A stretch of DNA of 64,000 nucleotides from an uncultured Kangiella sp. (GCA_947503345.1 CANNCW010000003.1:124001-188000); one strand, 5' to 3'. Counted from the first letter of the stretch, positions 1 through 9,668 are shown. Notes: generated by a model from the letters alone, not told the origin. A program made the numbers and translations.

Positions 1-1702
1 CCTTAAAGCGTTGAATTTGCACCTTGCCGCGTTTTTTCTCTGCTTTAATTAAATTCAGGATGCCCTCTTTTTCATCTTCATCAAGAGCATAAAAAACTTC
101 TTTACCCACATCAATTCGATACAAAGGCGGCATAGCCACATAAACATGACCAGCTCGAACCAAAGCTCTAAAATGCCTTAAAAACAAGGCACAAAGTAAG
201 GTCGCAATATGTAAACCATCGGAGTCGGCATCTGCTAGAATACAAATTTTCCCATAACGCAATTTGCTCATATCATCGGAATTTGGGTCTAAACCAATTG
301 CCACCGAAATGTCGTGAACTTCTTGCGAAGCTAAAATCTGGTTCGAGTCCACTTCCCAAGTGTTTAGAATTTTTCCACGCAACGGCATAATCGCCTGAAA
401 CTCTTTATCACGCGCCTGTTTTGCAGAACCGCCCGCCGAATCACCCTCAACTAAGAACAGCTCACTAGCCATGGCATCTTGGCCTACACAGTCCGCTAAC
501 TTTCCTGGTAGCGCAGGTCCTTGTGTAACTTTTTTCCGCGCAACTTTCTTACCCGCTCGCATTCGCTTATGCGCATTGGCAATAGCCCGCTCCGCCAGCA
601 AGTCACCAATGGTAGGATTTTGATTAAGCCATAAACTAAAAGCATCTTTAACTACGCCAGCAACAAAAGTCGAACATTGACGTGAAGAAAGGCGCTCTTT
701 GGTTTGGCCTGAAAATTGGGGGTCATCTAACTTTACTGATAGCACATATGAAATCCGCTCCCACATATCATCTGCGGTCAGCTTTACGCCACGAGGTAAT
801 AAATTTCTAAACTCACAAAACTCGCGAATGGCATCAATTACACCATTACGCAGACCATTAACGTGAGTACCGCCTTGCGCGGTTGGAATCAGATTTACAT
901 AGCTTTCGGCAATGCAATCACCACCATCTGGCATCCACATGAAAGCCCAGTCCACCGCTTCCGTATCACCTTGCATGGAGCCAACAAAAGGCTCATCGGG
1001 TAACTTATCAAAACCGCCAGCTGACTCCAACAAATAAGCAGTTAAACCATCTTCATACAACCATTCTTCTTTTTCGCCTTTCTTTTTATTATCAAAGATT
1101 ACTTTTAAGCCAGGACAAAGAATCGCTTTAGCTTTAAGTACATGCGATAAACGAGAAACTGAGAATTTATCCGAATCGAAATATTGAGGATCCGGCCAGA
1201 ATTTAACGGAAGTACCGGTATTGCGCTTGCCTACCTCACTCACCACTTCTAAATCAGTTTTCTTAAAACCGTCTTCAAAAGCCATAGTGTATTGTTTGCC
1301 ATCACGTTTAACTGTTACTTCCACTCGCTTTGACAAGGCATTCACTACCGAGATACCTACCCCGTGTAGACCGCCTGAAAACTGATAGTTTTTATTAGAG
1401 AACTTACCACCAGCGTGAAGCTTAGTCAGGATTAGCTCTACCCCAGGAATGCCTTCTTCAGGGTGAATATCCACAGGCATACCCCGTCCATCATCGATTA
1501 CCTCTAGCGACTCATCTTTGTGTAAAACCACCTGAACTGTACGAGCATGACCAGCTAAGGCTTCATCCACACTGTTATCAATGACTTCTTGTGCTAAATG
1601 GTTAGGACGACTGGTGTCTGTGTACATCCCTGGGCGTTTTTTTACCGGCTCTAAACCACTTAGAACCTCAATCGCTTCCGCGTTATATTGCTGATTTGCC
1701 AT
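1..1702 (-). CDS. parE: DNA topoisomerase IV subunit B, 3' part outside window
   Basis: ATPase subunit of topoisomerase IV, which decatenates daughter chromosomes together with ParC. Translating the minus strand from ATG at 1702 gives about 567 residues with no stop before the left edge, so the last 60 or so residues are missing. Visible motifs are the GHKL ATPase signatures (EVIDNSVDEA, DDGRGMP, GGLHGVG), the TQGGTHVNG transducer segment, and the TOPRIM motifs EGDSAGGSA, PLRGKILN and the metal-binding DADSDG. TOPRIM sequence of this kind together with the genes upstream (cpdA, yqiB, nudF, the E. coli order) points to ParE rather than GyrB. The yqiA gene that separates cpdA and parE in E. coli is absent. 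Confidence 0.96.
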   Translation of the reverse strand, partial: MANQQYNAEAIEVLSGLEPVKKRPGMYTDTSRPNHLAQEVIDNSVDEALAGHARTVQVVLHKDESLEVIDDGRGMPVDIHPEEGIPGVELILTKLHAGGKFSNKNYQFSGGLHGVGISVVNALSKRVEVTVKRDGKQYTMAFEDGFKKTDLEVVSEVGKRNTGTSVKFWPDPQYFDSDKFSVSRLSHVLKAKAILCPGLKVIFDNKKKGEKEEWLYEDGLTAYLLESAGGFDKLPDEPFVGSMQGDTEAVDWAFMWMPDGGDCIAESYVNLIPTAQGGTHVNGLRNGVIDAIREFCEFRNLLPRGVKLTADDMWERISYVLSVKLDDPQFSGQTKERLSSRQCSTFVAGVVKDAFSLWLNQNPTIGDLLAERAIANAHKRMRAGKKVARKKVTQGPALPGKLADCVGQDAMASELFLVEGDSAGGSAKQARDKEFQAIMPLRGKILNTWEVDSNQILASQEVHDISVAIGLDPNSDDMSKLRYGKICILADADSDGLHIATLLCALFLRHFRALVRAGHVYVAMPPLYRIDVGKEVFYALDEDEKEGILNLIKAEKKRGKVQIQRFK

Positions 1703-1846
1703 ATAATATTATTAGATATAAATAGTAAATATTGGGGCTTACACTCTCGAAAGACTCAAGATATAGCCTTTATGTGGGTACTTATCCTATAAAGCCCGAT
1801 CACCGAGTGCAAGTAAAAAATGATTAAAATAGAAAAGAATAAGACT

Positions 1847-2626
1847 TTAATAGCCTGTCGCTGTTTTATCTAAGGTTAACTCAAAGTTTTCGATTCGATG
1901 AACCCGGGTTTTAATGGTTCCATCCTCATGGCAATTAAACTCACGGTAGCCAGGCAACTCCTCAGTCACCGCAAACTCAGCTGAATTTTGCTTAAATTGT
2001 ATGCAAGTAGAGGGGACTGCCAAATATTGTAAATGACCTTGTGAAATTTCCAAGTTTTGATGAACATGACCAAAACCGCAGGCTTTTACTTGTGAATATT
2101 GATCTAATAAATTAGTGAACTCAGTTCCGTTCTTAATTCCAATTCTATCGATCCAATCTGCGTTAATATTTATCGGATGATGGTGAGTAAAAACAATGCT
2201 AGATGTTTTACTAGAAGATAGCTCCTGACTTAACCATTGCATTTCCTCAGATGACACTAATCCATGAACCTTGCCTTTGACTTGCGTATTAGCGAGGAGA
2301 AGTTTCCAATGAGGGAAGTCCAAAGTCTTTTTAGTTGTCACGTTATTCGACGAAGCAAACTTCTTCAAACGCTCACTCTCGTCATGATTACCTGCTAAGC
2401 AGTGAACTGGACAATCAAATTGGTTCATTTGGTCAACGAAAAATTGATAAGACTCTTCCGAATAATCTTGTGAAATATCCCCTGTTACGACGATGGCATC
2501 TATATTTTGATGGTTTTGAGAAATAGACTCTAAAGTTGCTAAAAAGCTTTCTCGGGTATTAACGCCAAGCAAAGAACCACTTTCATCAGCAAATAAATGA
2601 GGATCTGATATTTGAATCAACTTCAT
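1847..2626 (-). CDS. cpdA: 3',5'-cyclic-AMP phosphodiesterase
   Basis: Class III (Icc-type) phosphodiesterase that hydrolyses cAMP to AMP in the cytosol and so tempers CRP signalling. The 259 residues carry the calcineurin-like metallophosphoesterase metal ligands in order: DPH (8-10), GDISQD (49-54), GNHDE (79-83), HHHP near 150 and GHVHQ near 190. Length and motifs are standard for CpdA. It lies 105 bp downstream of yqiB and 144 bp upstream of parE on the same strand, as in enterobacteria. The Icc family also includes other phosphodiesterases, but the neighbourhood makes CpdA the best call. Confidence 0.93.
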   Translation of the reverse strand: MKLIQISDPHLFADESGSLLGVNTRESFLATLESISQNHQNIDAIVVTGDISQDYSEESYQFFVDQMNQFDCPVHCLAGNHDESERLKKFASSNNVTTKKTLDFPHWKLLLANTQVKGKVHGLVSSEEMQWLSQELSSSKTSSIVFTHHHPININADWIDRIGIKNGTEFTNLLDQYSQVKACGFGHVHQNLEISQGHLQYLAVPSTCIQFKQNSAEFAVTEELPGYREFNCHEDGTIKTRVHRIENFELTLDKTATGY

Positions 2627-2731
2627 GAAACTGGGTTTTCCACTTATAGCTATAATAGTAAATTCTCTTTTAAACAGTAATTATTTCAATGTTTAGAATA
2701 TTATTCGATTAAAATTATCGCCTATTTTATA

Positions 2732-3190
2732 TTATAAAAAAGCCAAGTGGTTCTTATATTGGTCAACAAGAAGGGCATTTTCTAGGCAATAGTTTAACCA
2801 TTCCCCTAAAAATTGATTTAATTGAGCCTTTTCATCAACTTGCCTCATTTCAGAGTTCGGTACTTTATACACAGGTGGTAACATAGAATCATGTAATCCA
2901 GATAGCACTTCTGCCAATTGTGCATCATGATATAAGCGTACACAAAGCTCACGAGACATGGCCAATTTAGCGCTTGATTGTTTAAAAGCCAATGTTTGCG
3001 TATATCGACTTGCCTGCAATAGGCTCACTTCTAAACTAGGTTGTTTGTCTATTACAAACTCGGCAACCAACCCTAACTCCTGATGCTGTTCAATGTTTGG
3101 AGTTAGCTTTAAAACTTTTGCGTAATTAGATGCTGACACCGCCATAAAGGAGCGTAAATCAGGTTGATATTTTTTTGAAATTGCCCGCAT
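2732..3190 (-). CDS. yqiB: DUF1249 family protein (YqiB-like)
   Basis: Small cytosolic protein of unknown function, 152 residues, matching the DUF1249/YqiB family in length and in its N-terminal block (KKYQPDL, then an N-Y-KVLKL segment). It lies 11 bp downstream of nudF and upstream of cpdA, the conserved nudF-yqiB-cpdA order of gammaproteobacteria, so it is probably cotranscribed with both. No catalytic motif is visible. The family assignment rests on context and on the N-terminal pattern. Confidence 0.85.
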   Translation of the reverse strand: MRAISKKYQPDLRSFMAVSASNYAKVLKLTPNIEQHQELGLVAEFVIDKQPSLEVSLLQASRYTQTLAFKQSSAKLAMSRELCVRLYHDAQLAEVLSGLHDSMLPPVYKVPNSEMRQVDEKAQLNQFLGEWLNYCLENALLVDQYKNHLAFL

Positions 3191-3201
3191 ATAAACAGCC
3201 T

Positions 3202-3810
3202 TTAAAATGCAGAATCATCCTGCTTATAGTTTAAAAAGAACCATTGAAAAGCAATTATTGTCATCGCATTATTGATTTGACCAAGTTGTAATTTTTCCAA
3301 GGCATCATTTACACTTAGCCTAACAACTTTTATATCTTCATGTTCAGATTCCAGTCCTGCAAACCTTCCAACCTTACTAGAATCTATTTCAGCCAAAAAC
3401 AAAGATACCTTTTCATCACTTCCACCTGGACTAACCCAATACTCCTGGATTGGAATAAGTTTCTTTACCACAGCTTTAGCTTCTTCAAAAGACTCACGAA
3501 TAGCAACATCCTTAACACTCTCACCTTTTTCAACCATTCCAGCCACTATTTCCAATAGCCAGGGTGAGGCGCTATCTTTTAAGGCTCCAATTCTTACTTG
3601 CTCCACTAAAACAAATTCCTGCAAAGTAGGATCGAAAAGTAATACTCCAACCGCATGGCCTCGTATAACAAGTTCACGATAAACTGCTTTTTGGACGCCA
3701 CCTTGAAATAATGCATGGTCAAAAATTATTTTCTGAATTTGCATAAAACCATCGTATAACATATCTTGCGATACAATATTGAGGTGCTTATTTGTAAATT
3801 TCTTTGTCAA
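3202..3810 (-). CDS. nudF: ADP-ribose pyrophosphatase (Nudix hydrolase)
   Basis: Nudix hydrolase that cleaves ADP-ribose to AMP and ribose 5-phosphate. The 202-residue protein has the Nudix box at about 91-113: Gly91, Glu97, Arg105-Glu106 and Glu109-Glu110 are in place. The usual glycine near the end of the box is a lysine (EEAKAV rather than EEAG). Length is typical of NudF. First gene of the nudF-yqiB-cpdA run and divergent from pcm-tolC, the arrangement seen around tolC in E. coli. The divergent promoters must lie in 3811-3967. Confidence 0.92.
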   Translation of the reverse strand: MTKKFTNKHLNIVSQDMLYDGFMQIQKIIFDHALFQGGVQKAVYRELVIRGHAVGVLLFDPTLQEFVLVEQVRIGALKDSASPWLLEIVAGMVEKGESVKDVAIRESFEEAKAVVKKLIPIQEYWVSPGGSDEKVSLFLAEIDSSKVGRFAGLESEHEDIKVVRLSVNDALEKLQLGQINNAMTIIAFQWFFLNYKQDDSAF

Positions 3811-3967
3811 AGCCTATCTCTTTGAGTTTATTCAATAATTGCCTAACTATTAAGACTATAATAAAGTATTCGGCAAGCTTTAAAAAGTCATATCATAATC
3901 TGTTACACTTAGGTACTTGTTTGAAATACCAATAACTTTTAAGCTTTTTAACAAATGAGAGGAGTCT

Positions 3968-4639
3968 ATGCATAGTCAAGCAACTTTTAATATAGAACAA
4001 GCGCGACTTAACATGGTTGAGCAGCAAATTCGTCCTTGGTATCTATTTGATAATCAAGTTTTGGATTTATTCGCCTCAATGCCAAGAGATGCATTTGTTC
4101 CTGCCAATTATAAAGAATTGGCATACGCTGATTGCAAAATCCCTCTAAGTCAAAGCCAATGCATGATGCCTCCTCGAGAAGAAGCGCGGATGCTACAGGC
4201 ATTAAAAGTACAAAAAAGTGATTTGGTGCTAGAAGTTGGAACCGGTAGCGGATTTGTTACAGCACTATTGGCAACACTTGGTTATAAGGTTCACTCGGTT
4301 GATATCATCAAAGAATATATTGATGAAGCAAAAGTTCAGTGTGAAAGCCTGGGGCTAACAAATGTTGAATTTGAAGAAGGTGATGCTTCAAGTGGCTGGC
4401 CTCACTATGGTCCTTATGACGTGATAGCAATAACTGGCGGCTTTTACAAATTGCCCAAAGCGTTTAAAAAGTCATTAACTGTGGGAGGAAGGCTCTTTTG
4501 CATAGAAGGAAAAAATCCAGCAATGGAGGCTAAACTTATCACTAGGGTCGATGAAGATCGTTGGCTTGAAGAAACATTATTTGAAACACAAATTGAATTA
4601 TTAATAAATGCTAAAAAGGCTAAAGCCTTTAAATTTTAA
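3968..4639 (+). CDS. Protein-L-isoaspartate O-methyltransferase family protein
   Basis: SAM-dependent methyltransferase of the PCMT family, 223 residues, predicted to methylate isoaspartyl residues of damaged proteins. The SAM-binding motif I is LEVGTGSGFVTA at about 88-99, followed by an acidic VDII segment and an EEGDAS motif. The N-terminal block (EQARLNMVEQQIRPW) is typical of the divergent PCMT paralogue found next to tolC in many gammaproteobacteria, so it may not be the principal Pcm (which usually lies near surE and rpoS). The ATG follows a GAGAGGAG Shine-Dalgarno. tolC begins 19 bp downstream, so the two are probably one operon. Confidence 0.88.
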   Translation: MHSQATFNIEQARLNMVEQQIRPWYLFDNQVLDLFASMPRDAFVPANYKELAYADCKIPLSQSQCMMPPREEARMLQALKVQKSDLVLEVGTGSGFVTALLATLGYKVHSVDIIKEYIDEAKVQCESLGLTNVEFEEGDASSGWPHYGPYDVIAITGGFYKLPKAFKKSLTVGGRLFCIEGKNPAMEAKLITRVDEDRWLEETLFETQIELLINAKKAKAFKF

Positions 4640-4658
4640 ACACAAAAGAGAAGAAAGA

Positions 4659-6050
4659 ATGAAAACCTCACTAATTGCTTTTAGCGTAGCTTTAAGTCTG
4701 TCATCTGTATCGAGTATTGCTAGTGAAGCTCAAAGCATAAAAGATATGCCTAAAACTGATTTAATCTCGATTTATCAAGACGCATTAAAGAGTGACACTC
4801 AATATTTAATTAGTCATGCTAATTTAAAAGCAACCGAGCAAGGTGTAAGGATTAGTCGTTCGGTGCTGTTACCACAGATTAGCGCATCTGCTACTCGTTC
4901 TAGAAGTGATAACGATAATGCAGGACAAGGATTAGATGGAAGTCCATCAGAGCCTTTTAATAACGTAAATGACTTAACGAGATACCAAGTTCAACTGTCG
5001 CAATCAATATTTGACTGGGGTAATTGGGTGGCGGTCGATCAGGCATCGTTACGATTAAAAGCGTCTGAACTAAACCATGCATCAAATCTGCAAAATTTAA
5101 TGAGCCGAAGTGCTCAAGCCTATTTTAATGTGCTGTCTGCTGAAGAGAATTTAGCGACGACTCAAGCGGAATTAGAAGCTTTAGGAAAACAACTCGACTT
5201 AACCCGTGAACAATATGAGTCCGGCTTAGCAAATGCTACGGATTTTCTAAATGCTCAGGCCAATTACGATCAGTCATTAGCCAATGAAGTTTCTCAAAAG
5301 AATACTTTAACCATTGCCACAGAATCCTTACGAGAAATTACAAATCAGTACTATTTGTCCCTAGAAGGCATGGGAGATAATATAGAGCTATCATTACCAC
5401 AACCAAACAATATAGATGATTGGACTCGAGTGGCATCTCAAGAAAATCTTAATTTAAAAGCTCAGCAAGCAACGACTAAAGTAGCCAAAAAAGAAATAGA
5501 CCGAAATCGCAGTGACCATTACCCTTCATTAAATTTAAATTTGAGTTATAGTGATAGTGATTCAGATACCGAAAGAACTTTCACGGCCATATCTCCACAA
5601 AATACTTCCAGTCAATCTGACGGCTATAATGCAGGTATTACCTTGAGTGTTCCAATTTTTTCAGGATTTAGAACCAGCGCTCAAACAGAGCAAGCAAAAC
5701 AAAACTATTTAAGCTCAAGTCATAAATACGAACAAACAGCCCGTCAAGTTCAAGCCTCCGCTAGAAATGCTTTTACCAATCTACAAGCTGCTATAGCTTC
5801 CTTTAATGCATACAAGAGAAGCTTGGACTCAAATCAAAGCTCATTAGAAGCGACACAAGAAGGTTATCAAGCTGGCACAAGAAATATCATCGATGTTTTA
5901 AATGCAACCAGAAGTTATTACAACGCTCGTCGAAATTTAACACGTGCAAAATATAACTATCTAATTAATGGTATTAATTTAAAGGCTGCAGCAGGGACTT
6001 TAACCGAATCTGATTTACAGCAAATAAACCAGTTATTGCATAAATTCTAG
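4659..6050 (+). CDS. tolC: TolC family outer-membrane channel protein
   Basis: Outer-membrane/periplasmic trimeric channel for tripartite efflux pumps and type I secretion. The ATG at 4659 was chosen over the longer frame (4608) because it follows an AGAAAG Shine-Dalgarno and starts a clean signal peptide (MKTSLIAFSVAL, likely cleavage after SSIA near residue 22). The 463-residue protein shows the two outer-membrane efflux repeats, with QYESGLANATDFLNAQ in the first and the related EGYQAGTRNIIDVLNA in the second, the expected internal duplication. It sits downstream of the methyltransferase and converges on waaA with only one base between the stop codons. Confidence 0.95.
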   Translation: MKTSLIAFSVALSLSSVSSIASEAQSIKDMPKTDLISIYQDALKSDTQYLISHANLKATEQGVRISRSVLLPQISASATRSRSDNDNAGQGLDGSPSEPFNNVNDLTRYQVQLSQSIFDWGNWVAVDQASLRLKASELNHASNLQNLMSRSAQAYFNVLSAEENLATTQAELEALGKQLDLTREQYESGLANATDFLNAQANYDQSLANEVSQKNTLTIATESLREITNQYYLSLEGMGDNIELSLPQPNNIDDWTRVASQENLNLKAQQATTKVAKKEIDRNRSDHYPSLNLNLSYSDSDSDTERTFTAISPQNTSSQSDGYNAGITLSVPIFSGFRTSAQTEQAKQNYLSSSHKYEQTARQVQASARNAFTNLQAAIASFNAYKRSLDSNQSSLEATQEGYQAGTRNIIDVLNATRSYYNARRNLTRAKYNYLINGINLKAAAGTLTESDLQQINQLLHKF

Positions 6051-6051
6051 G

Positions 6052-7305
6052 TTAACCTTTTAAGGTGTTTTGAATCTCAGTAACCACTTTATTCAAAGCA
6101 CCTTTATTATGCTCAATAACTTTCTTCGCGTTTGCACCCATCAATTGAGCTTGCTTTGGGTTTTCTGCTAGAAAAAATAAATATTTAGCCAACTCTTTAC
6201 TGTCAGCCACTACTTCAGCACCCTTTTCTTCGATTAAAGCATCAAACAAATATTGAAAATTATGATAAACCGGGCCAGTTAGAATTGGTTTTGAAAAATA
6301 TGCAGCTTCAATAGCATTGTGCCCTCCGATATTGACAAAACTTCCTGCGATAAATGCTACCTTGGACTTTTGGTAAGCTAATAACAATTCACCCATAGTA
6401 TCGCCTAAAAGGACTTGAGCATCTTGTCCCCAACTTTGACCATTTGAACGCCTTGCCATTTTAAATTCCATATCAGTAATTAGGTTTGCAACACTGTCAA
6501 AACGTTCTGGATGTCTTGGGACAATAATCAACTTGGCAGAAGGATTTAGTTTTAAAAGAGCACTATGTGCTTTTAAGATCACTTCATCTTCACCAAGATG
6601 AGTGCTTGCGGCAATCCATATAAAGTCCTCATTCCAATAAGGATAAAAGTCATCATTTACATCTTCATCGAAGTCAGCATCAAACTTAATATTGCCAATA
6701 CCCTGGACACTGTCTTCTATAGAGCCAGCTTCAATGAAGCGACTAGCATCTGCTTGACTTACTGCTAAAATCTTGCTGATTTTTGAAAAAATAGCCTTGC
6801 TTGCTTTAGGAAAGGTCAGGTATTTCCCCAGTGATGATTTCGATAGGCGTGCGTTCGCTAATATTAATGGAATTTGTTTTTGGCTGATATGCTCTATCCA
6901 ATTTGGCCATAACTCTGTTTCCATAATAACAACTAAGTTGGGATTTACTCGACGTATAAAGCGTCGAATACTTCCAGGTAAATCACAAGGAGAATAGTAA
7001 TGAACAACTTTTCCATCTAAGGCATCTAATATTACTTTTGCTCCAGTTGGTGTAGTTGTTGTCACCACAATTTTAATTTCAGGACTTTCCGATAAAAGAC
7101 GCTTAATGATGGATACAGCGCCTTGAGATTCGCCAACGGAAACAGCATGAAACCAAATGTCAGTTTCTGCATGATTTGCTACAAATCCAAAACGTTGCCG
7201 GAAAGGCTCTCGATATTTTGGCGGTTTTAAGCTTTTAAAAAACCAACGAATGCACATCAAGGGTGACATAAGATAATACAAAAATGTGTAGACAGACTTA
7301 ACCAT
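6052..7305 (-). CDS. waaA: 3-deoxy-D-manno-octulosonic acid (Kdo) transferase
   Basis: Transfers Kdo from CMP-Kdo to lipid IVA in lipopolysaccharide core assembly, at the inner face of the cytoplasmic membrane. The 417-residue protein has the N-terminal membrane anchor (about residues 5-24), the HAVSVGESQGA block with the catalytic Glu, and the C-terminal GT-B nucleotide-sugar site (GHNAIEAAYFSKPILTGP). Length is standard for KdtA/WaaA. It lies 6 bp after rnfH on the same strand, so ratA-rnfH-waaA probably form an operon. The opposing tolC gene ends one base away, leaving no room for a separate terminator. Confidence 0.94.
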   Translation of the reverse strand: MVKSVYTFLYYLMSPLMCIRWFFKSLKPPKYREPFRQRFGFVANHAETDIWFHAVSVGESQGAVSIIKRLLSESPEIKIVVTTTTPTGAKVILDALDGKVVHYYSPCDLPGSIRRFIRRVNPNLVVIMETELWPNWIEHISQKQIPLILANARLSKSSLGKYLTFPKASKAIFSKISKILAVSQADASRFIEAGSIEDSVQGIGNIKFDADFDEDVNDDFYPYWNEDFIWIAASTHLGEDEVILKAHSALLKLNPSAKLIIVPRHPERFDSVANLITDMEFKMARRSNGQSWGQDAQVLLGDTMGELLLAYQKSKVAFIAGSFVNIGGHNAIEAAYFSKPILTGPVYHNFQYLFDALIEEKGAEVVADSKELAKYLFFLAENPKQAQLMGANAKKVIEHNKGALNKVVTEIQNTLKG

Positions 7306-7311
7306 AGATTT

Positions 7312-7605
7312 TTATTTTTCTTGTTTTGCTTTTAAGGCTCTTTGCTTTCTGACTTCTTTTGGATCTGCAATTAAAGGACGATAAATTTCAATTCGGTCTC
7401 CTTCATATAGCGTGTCGTCTAATTTTGCAAGTTTACTAAAGATACCGACCCTAGTTGCCGAAAGATCAATTTCGGGATGGATTTGCATTATCCCTGATAA
7501 TTTAATTATCTCAGAGATGGTTGCATCACTATTAACTTTCAAGCTTAACAAAGTTTGCTTTTCAGGCAGAGCGTATGCAACCTCCACTTGTATTTCAGAA
7601 ATCAT
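7312..7605 (-). CDS. RnfH family ubiquitin-like protein
   Basis: Small beta-grasp (ubiquitin-like, UPF0125) protein, about 97 residues from the chosen start MISEIQVEVAYALPEKQ. The frame is open further upstream inside ratA, but the ATG at 7605 follows a GGGGA Shine-Dalgarno and gives the family length; the ratA stop (TAG) ends one base before it, which implies translational coupling. The segment RIEIYRPLIADPKEVRKQRA is the RnfH C-terminal signature. Its function is uncertain. It accompanies ratA in nearly all gammaproteobacteria. Confidence 0.9.
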   Translation of the reverse strand: MISEIQVEVAYALPEKQTLLSLKVNSDATISEIIKLSGIMQIHPEIDLSATRVGIFSKLAKLDDTLYEGDRIEIYRPLIADPKEVRKQRALKAKQEK

Positions 7606-7606
7606 G

Positions 7607-8041
7607 CTAATCCCCATAAACACTTTTTGCTCTATTAGTAAAAGCATCAACAAAGCTTTCGGCAAGCTGCTGAAAAACCTTACCAAACGCTAATCCAAGC
7701 AGTTTATTAGCAAATTCAAACTCAATTAATAACTCAATCTTTGCTGCATTTTCTGATAAAGGAGTAAAGCTCCAAAGTCCATTCAGAAATTTAAATGGAC
7801 CATCAACTAATGTCATTTTTATTTCACTATACTGCGAGTTTTGATTCTTAGTGGTAAAAGATTGCTCAAAACTACTCTTTGCTACTCTGATCGATGCTAT
7901 AACTTCTGAATCACTTCTTTCAACAACTTCTGTTCCTGCACAAAAAGGCAAAAACTCTGGATAAGATTCTATATCATCCACCAAAGCGAACATTTGCTGG
8001 CAACTAAAAGGCACTATGGCTTGTCGATTTACTTGCTTCAT
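7607..8041 (-). CDS. ratA: RatA/Coq10-like START-domain protein
   Basis: 144-residue START/SRPBCC-fold protein of the RatA/Coq10 family. In E. coli RatA is described as inhibiting 70S ribosome association, while the fold and Coq10 relatives point to ubiquinone binding. Family features are the N-terminal VPFSCQQMFALVDDIESYPEFLPFC block and the LLGLAFGKVFQ helix near the end. Divergent from smpB with 67 bp between (8136 if smpB uses its TTG), the conserved smpB/ratA-rnfH arrangement. Confidence 0.92.
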   Translation of the reverse strand: MKQVNRQAIVPFSCQQMFALVDDIESYPEFLPFCAGTEVVERSDSEVIASIRVAKSSFEQSFTTKNQNSQYSEIKMTLVDGPFKFLNGLWSFTPLSENAAKIELLIEFEFANKLLGLAFGKVFQQLAESFVDAFTNRAKSVYGD

Positions 8042-8097
8042 TATATTTCAATTAAGACAAATTAAGCTGATTGTAGCATCTGTCAGATAGGGAATGC

Positions 8098-8103
8098 TAT
8101 AAT
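8098..8103 (+). promoter_or_regulatory. Extended -10 promoter of smpB
   Basis: TGCTATAAT reads as an extended -10 (TGn-TATAAT), with TATAAT at 8098-8103 and no good -35 at the usual distance. Transcription would start near 8110, so a TTG at 8109 could not serve as the smpB start. This supports the internal TTG at 8136. Confidence 0.5.
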
Positions 8104-8135
8104 CAAGCTTGATAGTTAACCTTGAGCAACTCAAA

Positions 8136-8618
8136 TTGGCCAAACAAAAGAAAAATAAAGCAAACTCAAATACCATCGCTTTAAACAAACGAGCTCGTCA
8201 CGACTACTTTATCGAAAAAACTTTTGAAGCGGGTTTAGCCTTACAGGGTTGGGAAGTCAAAAGCTTACGAGAAGGCAAAGCAAATTTGGCAGAAAGCTAC
8301 ATATTACTCAAAGACGGAGAAGCCTGGTTATTTGGTTGTCACATTACCCCACTATTAAGTGCCTCAACACATGTTATTGCCGATCCTTTAAGGAGCCGTA
8401 AGTTACTTTTAAATAATCATGAGCTAGCCCAATTATTTCGTGGAGCTGAACAACAAGGCAATGCAGTTGTTGCGTTAGCTCTTTATTGGAGTAAATCATT
8501 AGCCAAATTAGAAATAGCATTGGCAAAAGGTAAAAAACAGCACGATAAACGTGCCACCGAAAAAGAGCGAGAATGGAATAAGGCGAAAGAACGCATCATG
8601 AAGCACCATAATTCGTAA
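8136..8618 (+). CDS. smpB: SsrA-binding protein SmpB
   Basis: Binds tmRNA and delivers it to stalled ribosomes for trans-translation. The frame is open from TTG 8109, but TTG 8136 gives the family N-terminus ([24 protein letters not shown]) and 160 residues, the normal SmpB length, and fits a promoter at 8098. Signature segments [18 protein letters not shown] and the basic C-terminal tail ([14 protein letters not shown]) are present. Its partner RNA, ssrA, is 4.2 kb away on the same strand, separated by the LysM lipoprotein and the kinase operon. Confidence 0.95.
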   Translation: MAKQKKNKANSNTIALNKRARHDYFIEKTFEAGLALQGWEVKSLREGKANLAESYILLKDGEAWLFGCHITPLLSASTHVIADPLRSRKLLLNNHELAQLFRGAEQQGNAVVALALYWSKSLAKLEIALAKGKKQHDKRATEKEREWNKAKERIMKHHNS

Positions 8619-8705
8619 AATCAGCTCACAATCTTACAAACTAAAATTGAGCTTGGGCTTCAGTTGTGGGTAAAATAACCAAATACTTTTATAAGCTCAT
8701 AAACA

Positions 8706-9665
8706 ATGTCTCATCAAAAATTATTTACTTGCTTAATAGTTGCGTTATTACTGCTGTCTGGTTGCTCATTCGTCGAGGATAGGAGTGCTGAACCTGTACA
8801 GATAGTTGATGCCTCTGATGCTCCCCGTTCGACACAGCGCATATCAATTGAAGAACCTAAAGTCATTAAACCGCAGGAATATCAAGTGCAAGCAAACGAT
8901 ACTCTAGGGACTATTGCAGCTAGAACTATGGGCTCGGCCAGTCTTTTTCAGCAACTAGCTAGTTACAACTCGCTTGATTACAACAAGCCATTAAAGATTG
9001 GACAAGTTTTATTAATTCCAAACTCTACTTACAAACCAGTAGTAACACAGCCTTTGCGACGCCCAACTGAAGCAAAAGCTGTGGCTACCAAGCAAGCTGA
9101 ATATCAAGATTTAAATCAATTAATACAAAATCAAGAATACAACCAAGCAATTGATTGGGCATTGACTCACCCAGATCTAGCAAAGAGTGAAAAATTGCAA
9201 ACGCAATTGATCAATGCATCAAATTTGCAAATAGACAAAGAAATTGTCGAAAATGATTTCTCTGAGGCTAACTTTTTAATTCAAGGATTATTGCAAAACT
9301 CTGCTCTATCACAATCAAATAAAGACTTATTACTAAATAAATCAAAGCAAATTCAATGCAATGAATTTAGCCATCAAGCAAAGCTCTCCGCACAAAAAAA
9401 TGACTTTGACTCTGCATATAACCAACTTTTAAAGGCTCACAACCTGAACCAAAGTTACAGTAACTCATTAGCTAATTTCCAAGAGACAAAACAGGTGGTT
9501 ACAGAAGCTATGCATCAGAAGGCACTAAAACTTTATCGTAACCAGCAACTTGATTCAGCACAGAGTATCTGGGATAAAATTTTAGTCATCAAGCCAAATG
9601 ACGATTTAGCATTAGTTTATACCGATAGAGTAAAAAATTTAAAAAAGAAACTTAACGATATTTAA
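8706..9665 (+). CDS. LysM-domain lipoprotein
   Basis: 319-residue envelope lipoprotein. The signal peptide ends in the lipobox LLSGC (Cys20). A LysM peptidoglycan-binding domain follows at about residues 58-103 (YQVQANDTLGTIAARTMGS to IGQVLLIPN). The remainder is helical and looks like degenerate tetratricopeptide-type repeats (for example QKALKLYRNQQLDSAQSIWDK). Tail to tail with the Ser/Thr kinase gene, 3 bp apart. It may be a periplasmic partner or target of that signalling cluster, but nothing in the sequence proves this. No gene symbol is recognised. Confidence 0.82.
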   Translation: MSHQKLFTCLIVALLLLSGCSFVEDRSAEPVQIVDASDAPRSTQRISIEEPKVIKPQEYQVQANDTLGTIAARTMGSASLFQQLASYNSLDYNKPLKIGQVLLIPNSTYKPVVTQPLRRPTEAKAVATKQAEYQDLNQLIQNQEYNQAIDWALTHPDLAKSEKLQTQLINASNLQIDKEIVENDFSEANFLIQGLLQNSALSQSNKDLLLNKSKQIQCNEFSHQAKLSAQKNDFDSAYNQLLKAHNLNQSYSNSLANFQETKQVVTEAMHQKALKLYRNQQLDSAQSIWDKILVIKPNDDLALVYTDRVKNLKKKLNDI

Positions 9666-9668
9666 TAA

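Noticed and set aside
4608..4658. Longer start for TolC
   Set aside because: It overlaps the methyltransferase gene and would bury the signal peptide behind a basic extension.
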